From contig NZ_CP113915.1 of NCBI RefSeq assembly GCF_029395435.1, positions 1,426,001 to 1,490,000 on the forward strand: a stretch of DNA of 64,000 nucleotides, read 5' to 3'. The notes under the pieces were generated by a model, which searched no databases, was not told the origin of the DNA, and saw only the letters and a list, made by a program, of their open reading frames with translations. Of this stretch, positions 17,818 through 29,480 are shown in pieces; the stretch's first letter is position 1; every line of letters begins with the position of its first letter. Made by a program: the position numbers and the translations under genes. This DNA is from Bifidobacterium sp. ESL0790. Lineage in GTDB: Bacteria > Actinomycetota > Actinomycetes > Actinomycetales > Bifidobacteriaceae.

Positions 17818-18447
17818 TTATTGTTTGATGCCGTATTCATGGGCGATGACGCTCCAGAGCTCGTCGGAGGCGCGTTCGACGGTGTCGTTGACGATCTTCA
17901 CATCGAACTCGGGCTCGGCGGCCAGCTCGACCTTGGCGGTCTCGAGGCGTTTTTTGCGTTGCTCCTCGTTTTCAGTGCCTCGGCCAATCAGCCGCTTGAC
18001 CAGCTCGTCGTAGCTCGGCGGGGCGATGAACACCGAGACAATCTCAAGATTGAGCTCGGCGGCGCGCTGCTTGACACGGCGAGCGCCCTGTAGATCAATT
18101 TCAAGAATCGTAGGAATGTTCTTGGCCAGATGGTCGAGCACCGGCTGCAACGGCGTACCGTAATGGGCCATGCCGTGCACGACGGCGGTCTCCAGGAACC
18201 AGTTCTGCTTCTCCTTGGCGACGAACTCCGCCTCATCCATGAACCAGTAATTTTTACCGTTGATCTCGCCCGGTCGCGGTTCGCGCGTGGTGGCGGAGAC
18301 CGAGACCCACACCTCGGGGTGCTTGCTGAGCAGGTCGGCCTCGACGGTGCCCTTGCCCACGGCCGTCGGCCCGGTCAGCACGATCAGCCGGCCCTTGTGC
18401 GCCCGCGCCTCGTTGGTCTTCATCTCACCGCTCGTTTCGCTCAACAT
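17818..18447 (-). CDS. gmk: Guanylate kinase
   Basis: It phosphorylates GMP to GDP. It has 209 residues from the ATG preceded by GAAGGGTGAG. A longer frame upstream runs into repeat DNA and is rejected. The P-loop is TGPTAVGKGT. The GMP-binding region is VSVSATTREPRPGEINGKNYWF, with the SATTR and Y residues. A central ILEIDLQGA motif and a lid region with RLIGRGTENEEQRKKRL follow. It is convergent with ilvD. Confidence 0.96.
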   Translation of the reverse strand: MLSETSGEMKTNEARAHKGRLIVLTGPTAVGKGTVEADLLSKHPEVWVSVSATTREPRPGEINGKNYWFMDEAEFVAKEKQNWFLETAVVHGMAHYGTPLQPVLDHLAKNIPTILEIDLQGARRVKQRAAELNLEIVSVFIAPPSYDELVKRLIGRGTENEEQRKKRLETAKVELAAEPEFDVKIVNDTVERASDELWSVIAHEYGIKQ

Positions 18448-18504
18448 CTCACCCTTCTCGAAGATCTGCCTACAGTCTATCCAACCCACCGGAATCACCC
18501 ACTT

Positions 18505-18705
18505 CACAAGCGAACTGGACCAAGCCCAACGCTCGCATCGACTCAGTGAGCCTAATCATCCACCTCGATACCCAACTGGAACAAACTCCATGATGAGTGC
18601 AACTCAATGAACCAAATCATCCAGTCCAACACCCAACTGGAACAAAACCAACGCTGGCGCAAGGCAGAAGACGTAATCATCCAGTCCGGTAACATACTGG
18701 TCAAT
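18505..18705. repeat. 61-bp CCAGTT/AACTGG repeat array, left block
   Basis: About four copies carry AACTGGAAC-like anchors at 18513, 18574, 18635 and (degenerate) 18695, a period of 60-61 bp. Units share ATCATCCAGTCC upstream and AACAAAAC downstream of the anchor, and CCAGT/ACTGG is a short inverted repeat. The same family recurs at 19780-20105 on the other side of the hypothetical gene. Interunit sequences are also related, so this is not a CRISPR array. Confidence 0.85.
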
Positions 18706-18756
18706 TCCGAACGGTGGAAAGATGAAAAAACGAAAGCACAACAGACATCGATACAT

Positions 18757-19674
18757 TCATTGGCGTGCGACTTGGATGATGAAGGCTTGCAGACCGTCGG
18801 AGTCCGTCAGACCAAGCAAGGTGACGGACCAATCCACCTTGTCATTGGTGGTGTACGTCTGCGTCTCGCCGAGCCTGTAGGGCGTCTCGCTGGGACTGCA
18901 TCTCTGATATACGACGTTCGATCTGGGAGTGGTCTCGACATAATCCTCTATGCACAAACCGACGCGATAGCCCTTATCGTCATGGTCAAGCGTGTACGGG
19001 GCGAAAATGTTCAGATTGCCGATATGGGTGACGCTGCCGGCCTTCACCGTGCGCGTCGTACCTTTGCGGGAACCATCTTGCGTGATATTCGCGGACTCCT
19101 GCGCCACCGGCCCGTTCTGATAGGGAGTGACGAGCACTTTGGCACTGCCGTCGCTGCCCCCGGTCACCCCTGGCGGCGGGTCCATGTGCTCATAACCCCT
19201 CAAGCTGATCAACGTCAGCGAACAACCGACATTGGGCAGGTCCTTGGTCTTGCCGAGCCCCAATTCGGTTTCGCCACTCGCAACGCTATTGCCTGACGAA
19301 TCGTATTTTTGAACTCCGAAGTACACCCTATACTGGCCGTCTTTTTCGGACCATGTTCCCGGGCGCATCGTGAGGTCACCAACCTCTTCTGGCGGCACGC
19401 TCCCGCTCAGGTTGAAGTCGACGACTTTGCCTTGCTTCATCCTCTCCTTGGGCAGGTTGATGGTCTTGTCGACCGCGATGGGCCGATTTTGGTACCTTTC
19501 AATATCACGGCGCATACCATTATCCTGCCGGCGCATATAAACGTTGCAACCAACACCGATGACGACAGCGACGCAAGCCACAGAAGCCACAATGGCGATG
19601 ATGATGTTCCGCCTTTTGTGGTTTGCGTGGTGCCCATGCTTTTCATGTGTCGTCGTTGAAGCCATGGTCATCAT
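18757..19674 (-). CDS. Hypothetical membrane-anchored extracellular protein
   Basis: A protein of up to 305 residues that I do not recognise. It starts with a His-rich cytoplasmic tail (HEKHGHHANHKRR), followed by one transmembrane segment (about 24-45) and an external domain of about 250 residues. Phrases such as GQYRVYFGVQKYDSSG and YRVGLCIEDYVE suggest a beta-rich fold. Three close in-frame ATGs lie at the start. A TATAAT-like sequence directly overlaps the first one, so translation from the third ATG (19665) of a leaderless transcript is possible. It is bordered on both sides by the same 61-bp repeat family. Confidence 0.65.
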   Translation of the reverse strand: MMTMASTTTHEKHGHHANHKRRNIIIAIVASVACVAVVIGVGCNVYMRRQDNGMRRDIERYQNRPIAVDKTINLPKERMKQGKVVDFNLSGSVPPEEVGDLTMRPGTWSEKDGQYRVYFGVQKYDSSGNSVASGETELGLGKTKDLPNVGCSLTLISLRGYEHMDPPPGVTGGSDGSAKVLVTPYQNGPVAQESANITQDGSRKGTTRTVKAGSVTHIGNLNIFAPYTLDHDDKGYRVGLCIEDYVETTPRSNVVYQRCSPSETPYRLGETQTYTTNDKVDWSVTLLGLTDSDGLQAFIIQVARQ

Positions 19675-19779
19675 TATAGGACGATAATGATGTATAACGT
19701 TTCAACTCAACAAAGCCTGCGACACCCCAAAGACTAAGCCGCATGCCAGCTCATCGAATCCACCATCGAACATCGGATT

Positions 19780-20105
19780 CACCATCGGACTGGACCAAAG
19801 CAAACGCTGAAAGCGCGCCACCAGACGAAACCATCCAGTTGGCAATTGAACTGGAACTAAACGTGCGTTGACACCTTGCGGACAGACCAAAATATCCAGT
19901 CCACTATTCAACTGGAACAAAACATACGTTAAAAACGACTAGCAGATAAAATCATCCAGCCCATAGTTGAACTGGAACAAAACATGTGTTCACAACCGCC
20001 CAGCAGACCAAAGTATCCAGTTCGAGCTTCAACTGGAGATAAACGTACGTTGCCTACTAGTGAGCAGACATAATCATCCAGTTCGCCATTGAACTGGAAC
20101 CAAAG
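19780..20105. repeat. 61-bp CCAGTT/AACTGG repeat array, right block
   Basis: Six copies have anchors at 19788, 19849, 19910, 19970, 20031 and 20092. A typical unit reads CATCCAGTTCGCCATTGAAC followed by TGGAACAAAACGTACGTT, then about 22 less conserved bases that usually end GCAGACAAAAT-like. CCAGTT and AACTGG pair as a hairpin with an 8-nt loop. The array runs up to the nusB stop codon. Confidence 0.88.
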
Positions 20106-20972
20106 CTACGCGAGAGCCGAATCAGAACTGGCCGGCACAGCAGAAACATCTGACGAATCGGCAGTATCAGCGTCGTCGGCAGTATCAGCGATATTGGCGG
20201 TATCGGAAGCAGCTACTTCAGGATCATCGGAAACAGCAGCCTCGGAACCCTCAGAAGTGGTGGCCTCGTCTGCGGCGGTGCTGTCGGCAGTATCCGAAGC
20301 AGCAGCCGCATCGGTTTCACCGGCATCAGTGCCATCAGTGACATTCGAGGTTTCAGCCACGTCAGACTGGTCAGATGCGCCGGCCTCAGCTTCAGCAGCC
20401 TCAGCCTCCACCGCCTCGGCACCGGCCTCGTCCTCCATGCTCTGGCCGTCGCCGTGGCCGCTGACGCCACCGGAAGTGAGGAATCCAGGAGCCGTGGGCG
20501 AAGCCAGACGACGCTTCTCGGCCTCGGCCTGGTCGCGACGCCTCTGCGCCTCGGCAATGTCGGCGAACACGTCGTCCTTATGATCGCCAATCGCGCTCAA
20601 CAGGCCGTGGATGAACGACGGCGAATCGTCGTCGGAAAGCGTCTTGGCCAGGCCAAGCGCCTCGTCGATGGCCACCTTGTCGGGCACGTCGTCCTCGAAG
20701 AGCATCTCCCAGACGGCGATGCGCAGGATGTTCCTGTCGACCACGGCCATGCGCCGCACCGTCCACTTGGTGGAATAGGCGTCGAGCGCATGGTCGATGT
20801 CGGAACGGTGATCGGCCACCCCGCGCACGATCTGCACCGCGTAATCAGGCAATGGCGTCTGCGCGCCAGGTCGCGCGATGCGTTCGGCGAGCAGCGACGG
20901 GATGTCCTGCCCCTTCTCGTCCGCCTCGTACAACGTGTTCAAAGCCCTCTTGCGAGCGGTGGAACGTGCCAT
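20106..20972 (-). CDS. nusB: Transcription antitermination factor NusB with a long acidic tail
   Basis: The first 150 or so residues are NusB, an RNA-binding antitermination factor for rRNA transcription. They include the start MARSTARKRALNTLYEADEKG, PDYAVQIVRGV, WTVRRMAVVDRNILRIAVWEM and VAIDEALGLAKTLSDDDSPSF followed by IHGLL. The remaining roughly 130 residues are an Ala/Asp/Ser/Glu/Thr-rich tail without Lys or aromatic residues, likely disordered. Most NusB proteins are 140-200 residues, so 288 is long. It follows efp, as in many bacteria. The stop codon sits in the edge of the 61-bp repeat array. Confidence 0.93.
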   Translation of the reverse strand: MARSTARKRALNTLYEADEKGQDIPSLLAERIARPGAQTPLPDYAVQIVRGVADHRSDIDHALDAYSTKWTVRRMAVVDRNILRIAVWEMLFEDDVPDKVAIDEALGLAKTLSDDDSPSFIHGLLSAIGDHKDDVFADIAEAQRRRDQAEAEKRRLASPTAPGFLTSGGVSGHGDGQSMEDEAGAEAVEAEAAEAEAGASDQSDVAETSNVTDGTDAGETDAAAASDTADSTAADEATTSEGSEAAVSDDPEVAASDTANIADTADDADTADSSDVSAVPASSDSALA

Positions 20973-21065
20973 GGAAAAAATGCCTCTCAGTCGGTCGAAG
21001 TGAAGGAAATCGTGATCCCCGAATCGCGCACTAGCTATCTATATCAAGCCAGCGCGCTCATTGTC

Positions 21066-21632
21066 TCAGTTGTTCTCGCGACCGAGGTAGGAGCCGTCAC
21101 GCGTATCGACCTTGACCTTCTCGCCCTCGCCGACGAAGAGCGGCACCTGGATCTCGGCGCCGGTCTCCACGGTGGCGGGCTTGGTGCCCGCGTTGGAGCG
21201 GTTGCCCTGCACGCCGGGCTCGGTGTGGGTGATGGTGAGGATGACGGAGGCCGGCAGCTCGACGCTCAGCGGCGTGCCGTCGTGGAAGCTGACGATGCAG
21301 TCGGTGCCCTCGAGCAAGTACTTGGACTGGTCGCCCACGAGGGTCTTCGGGATGTTGAACTGATCGTAGGTGGTCATGTCCATGAAGACGAAGCTCTCGC
21401 CATCGTCATAGGAATACTGCAGGTTGCGGTTGTCGACGGTCTCGAACTCCATCTTCATGCCCGCGTTGAACGTCCTGTCGACGATCTTGCCCGAGAGCAC
21501 GTTCTTGATGGTGGTGCGCACGAAGGCCGGACCCTTGCCGGGCTTGACGTGCTGGAATTTCGTGACGGTCCACAGTTGACCGTCCAGATTCAGAACCGAA
21601 CCGTTCTTGATGTCATTGCTTGTTTGTGCCAC
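21066..21632 (-). CDS. efp: Elongation factor P
   Basis: A 188-residue factor that relieves ribosome stalling at proline runs. The three beta-barrel domains are complete. The loop that reaches the peptidyl transferase centre reads [12 protein letters not shown], with Lys at the modifiable position. The signature [20 protein letters not shown] and the C-terminal [20 protein letters not shown] are typical. It is upstream of nusB on the same strand, with 93 bp between them. Confidence 0.97.
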   Translation of the reverse strand: MAQTSNDIKNGSVLNLDGQLWTVTKFQHVKPGKGPAFVRTTIKNVLSGKIVDRTFNAGMKMEFETVDNRNLQYSYDDGESFVFMDMTTYDQFNIPKTLVGDQSKYLLEGTDCIVSFHDGTPLSVELPASVILTITHTEPGVQGNRSNAGTKPATVETGAEIQVPLFVGEGEKVKVDTRDGSYLGRENN

Positions 21633-21837
21633 GTCTCGTCACCTTAGTTTTTTCATGTTTCAAACGACTTGCATTCCATAAAATGCCTCAGCAATTATGC
21701 CACGCCGTATGTACAGCTTACAAGTTCCATGTCTCTCTCGGCTTCGCTGCCCTGATACCCCGAGTTGAGATCTTGTGCTGATATTCGAATTGATACCTCG
21801 CACTGATACCCCGGATCAATACCCGCCCAAAATACAG

Positions 21838-21871
21838 TTGTGCCCCGCACCTTTTACGATGCGGGGCACAA
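21838..21871 (-). terminator. Terminator of the str operon (after tuf)
   Basis: A perfect 12-bp stem, TTGTGCCCCGCA (21838-21849) with TGCGGGGCACAA (21860-21871), lies 35 bp beyond the tuf stop codon. On the minus strand CTGTATTTTG follows, a weak T-run. The rest of the 273-bp gap to efp holds no gene that I can see. Confidence 0.75.
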
Positions 21872-21905
21872 ACTGGTAAGTAAATCTACAACTTACGTTC
21901 TAGAA

Positions 21906-23108
21906 CTACTCGATCACCTTGGTGACACGGCCTGAGCCGACGGTGTGGCCGCCTTCACGAACTGCGAAGGTCAGGCCCTCCTCCATGGCGACGGGCTGGA
22001 TGAGCTCGACGGTGAAGGTGGCGTGGTCGCCAGGCTGAACCATCTCGACGCCTTCCGGCAGCGTGATGACGCCGGTGACGTCGGTGGTGCGGAAGTAGAA
22101 CTGCGGACGGTAGTTGGAGAAGAACGGCGAATGACGGCCGCCCTCATCCTTGGTCAGGACGTAGACTTCGCCCTCGAACTTGTGGTGCGGGGTCACGGAG
22201 CCGGGCTTGGCCACAACCTGGCCACGCTCGACGTCGTCACGGTTGATGCCGCGGAGCAGCAGACCGGTGTTGTCGCCAGCCTCGGCCTCATCCATCTGCT
22301 TGTGGAAGGTCTCGATGGAGGTGACGGTGGTGGTCTGGGTCGGACGGATGCCGACGATCTCAGCCGGGGCGTTGACCGGGATGCGGCCACGCTCGACACG
22401 GCCGGTCACCACGGTGCCACGGCCGGAGATGGTGAAGACGTCCTCGATAGGCATCAGGAACGGCTTGTCCAGGTCGTGGACAGGGGTCGGGATGTAGTCG
22501 TCGACGGCATCCATGAGGTCCTTGACGGACTGGACCCACTTGTCGTGATCCGGAGCGTCGTCGTGCAGGGCGCCGTAGGCGGAGGTGCGGATGACCGGGC
22601 AGTCACGATCGAAGCCGTTCTCCTCGAGGAGGTCACGGACCTCTTCCTCGACGAGCTCGATGAGCTCCTCATCGTCGACCATATCGCACTTGTTGAGCGC
22701 GACGAGGATCTTCGGCACGCCGACCTGGCGGGCGAGCAGAACGTGCTCGCGGGTCTGGGCCATGGGGCCGTCGGTGGCGGCGACCACGAGGATCGCGCCA
22801 TCCATCTGGGCGGCGCCGGTGATCATGTTCTTCACGAAGTCGGCGTGGCCGGGGCAATCCACGTGAGCATAGTGACGCTTCTCGGTCTGATACTCGATGT
22901 GGGCGATGTTGATGGTGATGCCGCGCTGCTTCTCTTCCGGAGCGGCGTCGATCTGCTCGAAGTCGTACTCCGGGTTGATGTCCGGGTACTCCTCGTGCAG
23001 CACCTTGGAGATGGCCGCGGTCAGGGTCGTCTTGCCGTGATCAACGTGGCCAATGGTACCGATGTTAACGTGCGGCTTGGTCCGCTCGTACTTTTCCTTT
23101 TCTGCCAT
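21906..23108 (-). CDS. tuf: Elongation factor Tu
   Basis: This GTPase delivers aminoacyl-tRNA to the ribosome. It is 400 residues from the ATG preceded by GGAGGA; upstream in-frame codons are not used. G motifs: GHVDHGKT (P-loop), RGITIN (switch I), [15 protein letters not shown] and the SAY region, followed by beta-barrel domains 2 and 3 ending GRVTKVIE. It is the last gene of rpsL-rpsG-fusA-tuf. Confidence 0.98.
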   Translation of the reverse strand: MAEKEKYERTKPHVNIGTIGHVDHGKTTLTAAISKVLHEEYPDINPEYDFEQIDAAPEEKQRGITINIAHIEYQTEKRHYAHVDCPGHADFVKNMITGAAQMDGAILVVAATDGPMAQTREHVLLARQVGVPKILVALNKCDMVDDEELIELVEEEVRDLLEENGFDRDCPVIRTSAYGALHDDAPDHDKWVQSVKDLMDAVDDYIPTPVHDLDKPFLMPIEDVFTISGRGTVVTGRVERGRIPVNAPAEIVGIRPTQTTTVTSIETFHKQMDEAEAGDNTGLLLRGINRDDVERGQVVAKPGSVTPHHKFEGEVYVLTKDEGGRHSPFFSNYRPQFYFRTTDVTGVITLPEGVEMVQPGDHATFTVELIQPVAMEEGLTFAVREGGHTVGSGRVTKVIE

Positions 23109-23213
23109 TACTTGTCCTCCTGGACGTTTCGTAGTTAGCCCGTGCCCAACAGCTCCGGGCACTCGCTACAGTTTACTGGGTTTCTGGGTTACCTGCCACA
23201 TAAGTGCCCTAAC

Positions 23214-23247
23214 CCAGTCAGCGCTAGAAAATAGTAACGCTGACTGG
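23214..23247. other. Hairpin between fusA and tuf
   Basis: CCAGTCAGCG (23214-23223) pairs perfectly with CGCTGACTGG (23238-23247) in the 167-bp gap. No T-run follows on the minus strand, so it may be an RNA processing or stability site rather than a terminator. Confidence 0.6.
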
Positions 23248-23275
23248 AGACAGAACACGCCTTGTGGCGAAGCGA

Positions 23276-25405
<2,130 letters not shown>

Positions 25406-25436
25406 AAATATTCCTTACGCTTTCGAAATCTCTTAA

Positions 25437-25907
25437 TTACCAGCGATAGTGCGCGAAGGCCTTGTTGGCCTCGGCCATCTTGTGGGTGTCCTCGCGGCGC
25501 TTCACCGAAGCACCGAGGCCGTTGGACGCGTCGAGGATCTCGTTGGCGAGACGCTCGGCCATCGTCTTCTCACGGCGCTTGCGGGAGAAATCGGTGAGCC
25601 AGCGAAGGCTCAGCGCGTTGGCGCGGTTGGGCTTGACCTCGACCGGGACCTGGTAGGTGGCGCCACCGACACGGCGGGAGCGGACCTCGAGGGACGGACG
25701 GATGTTGTCGAGCGCGCGCTTCAGGACGGAGACGGGCTCCTGGTCGGTCTTGGCCTTGACCATGTCGAGCGCCGAATAGACGATGTCCTCGGCGATGGCC
25801 TTCTTGCCGTCGAGCAGGATCTTGTTGATGAGCTGCGCCACCACGGTCGAGCCGTAGATCGGATCAGGGAGCAGCTGGTGCTTCTTGGAGGGTCCTTTAC
25901 GTGACAT
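25437..25907 (-). CDS. rpsG: 30S ribosomal protein S7
   Basis: A 156-residue primary assembly protein of the 30S head. It begins [16 protein letters not shown] and contains [35 protein letters not shown] and [20 protein letters not shown], which are standard S7 sequence. It is five bases from rpsL, so the two are co-translated in the str operon. Confidence 0.98.
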   Translation of the reverse strand: MSRKGPSKKHQLLPDPIYGSTVVAQLINKILLDGKKAIAEDIVYSALDMVKAKTDQEPVSVLKRALDNIRPSLEVRSRRVGGATYQVPVEVKPNRANALSLRWLTDFSRKRREKTMAERLANEILDASNGLGASVKRREDTHKMAEANKAFAHYRW

Positions 25908-25912
25908 ATCTC

Positions 25913-26284
25913 TTACTTCGCCTTCTTTGCGCCGTACAGGGAACGAGCCTGCTTACGGTCCTTAACACCCTGGGTATCGAGCGCGCCGCGCACGATGTGG
26001 TAACGCACACCAGGAAGATCCTTCACACGGCCACCGCGCACGAGCACGATGGAGTGCTCCTGCAGGTTGTGGCCCTCGCCCGGAATGTAGGCGGTGACTT
26101 CGATGCCGGAGCTCAGGCGCACACGGGCAACCTTACGCAACGCGGAATTCGGCTTCTTCGGGGTGGTGGTGTACACACGCGTGCACACGCCACGACGCAG
26201 CGGGCTTCCCTTGAGGGCCAAAGTCTTGGACTTCTTCGGCTTGGCCTTACGTCCTTTACGGACGAGTTGTTCTATAGTAGGCAA
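25913..26284 (-). CDS. rpsL: 30S ribosomal protein S12
   Basis: A 123-residue decoding-centre protein, first gene of the str operon. It contains [20 protein letters not shown] and [15 protein letters not shown], with lysines kept at both sites where changes give streptomycin resistance, so it appears wild type. The 254-bp gap upstream, as far as the adjacent terminator, should carry the operon promoter, but I cannot pick one out with confidence. Confidence 0.98.
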   Translation of the reverse strand: MPTIEQLVRKGRKAKPKKSKTLALKGSPLRRGVCTRVYTTTPKKPNSALRKVARVRLSSGIEVTAYIPGEGHNLQEHSIVLVRGGRVKDLPGVRYHIVRGALDTQGVKDRKQARSLYGAKKAK

Positions 26285-26539
26285 CTTCGATTCTCCGATT
26301 CGTTAACCATTGTTTCCTCTGTGGAGCCGCCACACCGCGGCATCCCCCGACGAATCGGTAAGAAAGCCACTGTCCACCGGCCCGATGGCCCGTCACTCTC
26401 CTGCCGCCGTATCGCTACGCGCAATCTCACGAGTTCCGGGATATCCCAATCGCCCACGCCTATCACATAAGGCATGCCATTGGCACACACAAGTTGACAT
26501 TATAACACCCGCCGCGCGACAACGCGGTTTGGGACGAAC

Positions 26540-26594
26540 AAACCGGCCGGGATCCCGCGATGTTTTCGATCTCTCGTGGAATCCCGGCCGGTTT
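26540..26594. terminator. Terminator after the adenosine/adenine deaminase gene
   Basis: The 21-nt arms AAACCGGCCGGGATCCCGCGA (26540-26560) and the complementary stretch at 26574-26594 form a very stable stem with two mismatches. It starts 45 bp beyond the stop codon of the minus-strand deaminase gene. Only a weak T-run follows. Confidence 0.8.
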
Positions 26595-26638
26595 AGTCAA
26601 TACATCAGGAGCGCTCGAGACGCGCCCGGCGCAATCAA

Positions 26639-27652
26639 TCAGTTGTTGGCGATGTAGTCGTCGATCTGGGCCTGGTAGAGGGCCTTCTTCTCGTCGCTGA
26701 TCCAGGAGACATCGAAGGAGTTGCGGGCGATCTGGATGACCTGGTCGCGGGTGAGGCTGAACTGGTCGGCCAGGGCGGCGTAGTTGTCGTTGACGTAGCC
26801 GCCGAAGTAGGCCGGGTCGTCGGAGTTGACGCAGACCTTGACGCCCTTGCCCAAAAGCTCCTTGATCTCGTCGCCCTTCATCTCGGGGCTGACGAAGGAG
26901 TTGGAGAGCGGGCAGGTGGTCATGCCGATGCCGTGGTTGGCCACGAACGCGACGAGATCCGGGTCCTCGACGATGTTGGTGCCGTGGTCGATGCGCTCCA
27001 CGCCCATGATCTCGAGAGCCTGGCGGATGTGGTCGATCGAGCCGACCTGGTCGATGTCGCAGTGGGCCGTCAGGTGCAGTCCGGCGGCCGCGGCGTCCTC
27101 GTACTGGCGGGCGAACTTGAGCGGCGGGTTGTTGTGCTCGTCGGAGTCCAGGCCGACGCCGAGGATCCAATCCTTGAACGGCATGGCCTCAAGCAGCGTC
27201 TTGCGGGCCGATTCCTTGGAGAAGTCACGCAGGAAGCACATCACCAGATCGGCGTCGACGTTCATCGCGCGGGCATCGACGATGGCGCGGTGCAGCCCGT
27301 TGATGACGGTGGCGAAGGGGATGCCGCGGCTCGTGTGGGCCTGGGGGTCGAAGAAGATCTCGACGTGGCGGATGTTGTTGGCTGCGGCGCGGCGCAGGTA
27401 GTCGAAGGCCAGGTCGTAGAAGTCCTGCTCATGCTGCAGGACGTCCATGGCCGGATAATAGACGGCGAGGAACGAGGCCAGGTCATCGTATTGGTAGGTC
27501 TTGCGGACCTCCTCGATGGTGGTCTGCCCGATGTCGACGTGGTTGCGCTTGGCGAGCTTGAGCTTGAGCTCGGGCTCCAGCGTGCCCTCGATATGGAGAT
27601 GGAGCTCGGCCTTGGGCAGTCCGTCGATGAATTCACGTGTCACTTTGGTCAT
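26639..27652 (-). CDS. Adenosine/adenine deaminase family protein
   Basis: A 337-residue member of the adenosine deaminase superfamily, started at the ATG before TKVTREFIDGLPK. Metal ligands are present in KAELHLHIEG and in NSDDPAYFGGY near the C-terminus. The blocks DPQAHTSRGI and GVGLDSDEHNNPP resemble the fungal Aah1-type adenine deaminases more than classical Add. Where classical enzymes have HAGE with the catalytic Glu, this protein has HCDIDQ. Other bacteria seem to have this variant subfamily too, so the substrate is uncertain. It is divergent from the purine permease gene, which supports a purine-salvage role. Confidence 0.85.
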   Translation of the reverse strand: MTKVTREFIDGLPKAELHLHIEGTLEPELKLKLAKRNHVDIGQTTIEEVRKTYQYDDLASFLAVYYPAMDVLQHEQDFYDLAFDYLRRAAANNIRHVEIFFDPQAHTSRGIPFATVINGLHRAIVDARAMNVDADLVMCFLRDFSKESARKTLLEAMPFKDWILGVGLDSDEHNNPPLKFARQYEDAAAAGLHLTAHCDIDQVGSIDHIRQALEIMGVERIDHGTNIVEDPDLVAFVANHGIGMTTCPLSNSFVSPEMKGDEIKELLGKGVKVCVNSDDPAYFGGYVNDNYAALADQFSLTRDQVIQIARNSFDVSWISDEKKALYQAQIDDYIANN

Positions 27653-27924
27653 GGTTGAACGATGCCTCCAATGTGGAATCGGCGATTGAATCACTTGTAC
27701 ATCACTTGTCAACTACGTCGCCCGAGAAACCGCTCTCAACACGACAATGTCCATTATGGGTGACGGGCCGTATCTTCTGGTCGCGCCGGCGAGGCAATGA
27801 GATGATGCGTATCAAATAATGGACAAAATTGGCATGTCGCAAAATTCTGTACGCCGCTTGCGCAACAATGGTGCCCGTATCCGTCAATCTCCTTTATCTA
27901 CCCAAAAGATAGGATCGTCATTTG

Positions 27925-29316
27925 ATGCGCAAGACGAATATGGAAACCAACAACCAACCCCAAAACCATACCTACCTACAACGATTCAATGGTATTTTGG
28001 ATCGGACCTTCCATCTAGAGGAACTCCATACCAACGTCAGGCGCGAAATGCTCGCAGGCCTGACGATTTTTGTTTCTATGGCCTATATCCTCTTCGTCAA
28101 CCCCAGCATTCTCGGCGACGCCGGCATGGACAAGGGGGCCGTCTTCACCGCGACGGCGCTCTCGGCCGTGCTTGGCTGCGTGCTGATGGCCTTCCTGGCC
28201 AACTACCCCATCGCCATCGCGCCTGGCCTGGGCGACAACGCCTTCTTCGCCTACTCGGTGGTGCTCGGCATGGGCATCGCCTGGCAGAAGGCGATGGCGG
28301 GCGTCTTCGTGGCGGCCATCATCTTCACGCTGCTCTCGATCTTCAAGATCCGCGAGAAGATCGTCGACGCGATCCCCAAGGACCTGAAGCTCGCGATGGC
28401 GGCCGGCATCGGCATCTACATCGCCTTCGTCGGCCTGCAGGAGGGCGGCCTGGTGGTGGGCAACAAGTCCTCGCTGGTCTCCATCGGCTCCTTCACCGTG
28501 CCGACCACATGGCTGACCATCTTCGGCATCTTCGTCATCGGCATCCTGATGGCCCGCAAGGTGCCCGGCTCCATCTTCATCGGCCTGGTCGCCACCACCA
28601 TACTCGGGCTCTGCACCGGGCTCATCAAGCCGCCGAGCGCCATCGTCTCGCTGGCCCCGAGCCTCAAGCCCACCTTCGGCGCCGGCGTGATGAACCTGCC
28701 GTCCCTGACTGACCCGCAGATGTGGGCGGTGACGCTGATATTCCTGCTCGTCGCCTTCTTCGACACCACCGGCACACTCATCGGCCTGGCCCAGCAGGCC
28801 GGCATCATGAAGGACAACAAGATGCCGCGCATCGGCCGGGCGCTCATGGCCGACTCCATCTCCATGCTCACCGGCTCGGTGATGGGCACCACGGCCACCT
28901 CGGCTTACGTCGAATCGTCCGCGGGCATCGCCATCGGCGGCCGCACGGGCCTGACGGCGCTGACCACCGGCGTGCTCTTCATACTGAGCATGTTCTTCTC
29001 GCCGCTGCTCACCGTGGTGACCAGCCAGGTGACGGCCCCCGCGCTCATCATCGTCGGCGTGCTGATGGCCTCGGCGCTCAAGCAGATCGAGTGGGACACC
29101 TTCGAGACGGCCATGCCGGCCTTCCTGGTCATCGTCGGCATGCCGCTGACCTACAACATCTCCTACGGCATCGCCTTCGGCTTCCTCACCTACCCGATCC
29201 TCATGACCGCGGCGGGCAGGCGCAAGGAGGTCAACCCGATGATGTGGGTGATGATGGTGGTCTTCATCCTGCTGCTCTATATCCTCACCATCGTGCCGGG
29301 CGGCAATATCGCCTGA
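27925..29316 (+). CDS. Purine permease (NCS2 family, AzgA/AdeP-like)
   Basis: A 463-residue membrane transporter for adenine, guanine or hypoxanthine. It has about 12-14 hydrophobic segments beginning at EMLAGLTIFVSMAYILFVNP. The family motifs are VNPSIL, PIAIAPGLGDNAFFAYSVV, the acidic helix VAFFDTTGTLIGLAQQAG and GTTATSAYVESSAGI. These fit the AzgA branch of NCS2 better than the uracil/xanthine branch. The start is uncertain (27925 or 27940), and only AGGA is seen upstream. It lies between two deaminase genes and should supply their substrate. Confidence 0.92.
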   Translation: MRKTNMETNNQPQNHTYLQRFNGILDRTFHLEELHTNVRREMLAGLTIFVSMAYILFVNPSILGDAGMDKGAVFTATALSAVLGCVLMAFLANYPIAIAPGLGDNAFFAYSVVLGMGIAWQKAMAGVFVAAIIFTLLSIFKIREKIVDAIPKDLKLAMAAGIGIYIAFVGLQEGGLVVGNKSSLVSIGSFTVPTTWLTIFGIFVIGILMARKVPGSIFIGLVATTILGLCTGLIKPPSAIVSLAPSLKPTFGAGVMNLPSLTDPQMWAVTLIFLLVAFFDTTGTLIGLAQQAGIMKDNKMPRIGRALMADSISMLTGSVMGTTATSAYVESSAGIAIGGRTGLTALTTGVLFILSMFFSPLLTVVTSQVTAPALIIVGVLMASALKQIEWDTFETAMPAFLVIVGMPLTYNISYGIAFGFLTYPILMTAAGRRKEVNPMMWVMMVVFILLLYILTIVPGGNIA

Positions 29317-29480
29317 CCGGCCCAACGCCTTTCGCGCCGGCGCCGATATCCTGAAGGTTCCTGTATGGTGACGGATATGAGGGACTTTCCCGACGGACGC
29401 GCCGACGCGACCGAACACACCAATAAACACACGACTGAACACACGACCAAAAATCGTGCAAGCGAACGAAGAAGGACGCT

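Noticed and set aside
18505..20105. CRISPR array
   Set aside because: The repeats are degenerate and the intervening sequences are related to each other (many end GCAGACAAAAT-like), no cas genes are present, and the repeat itself is not constant.
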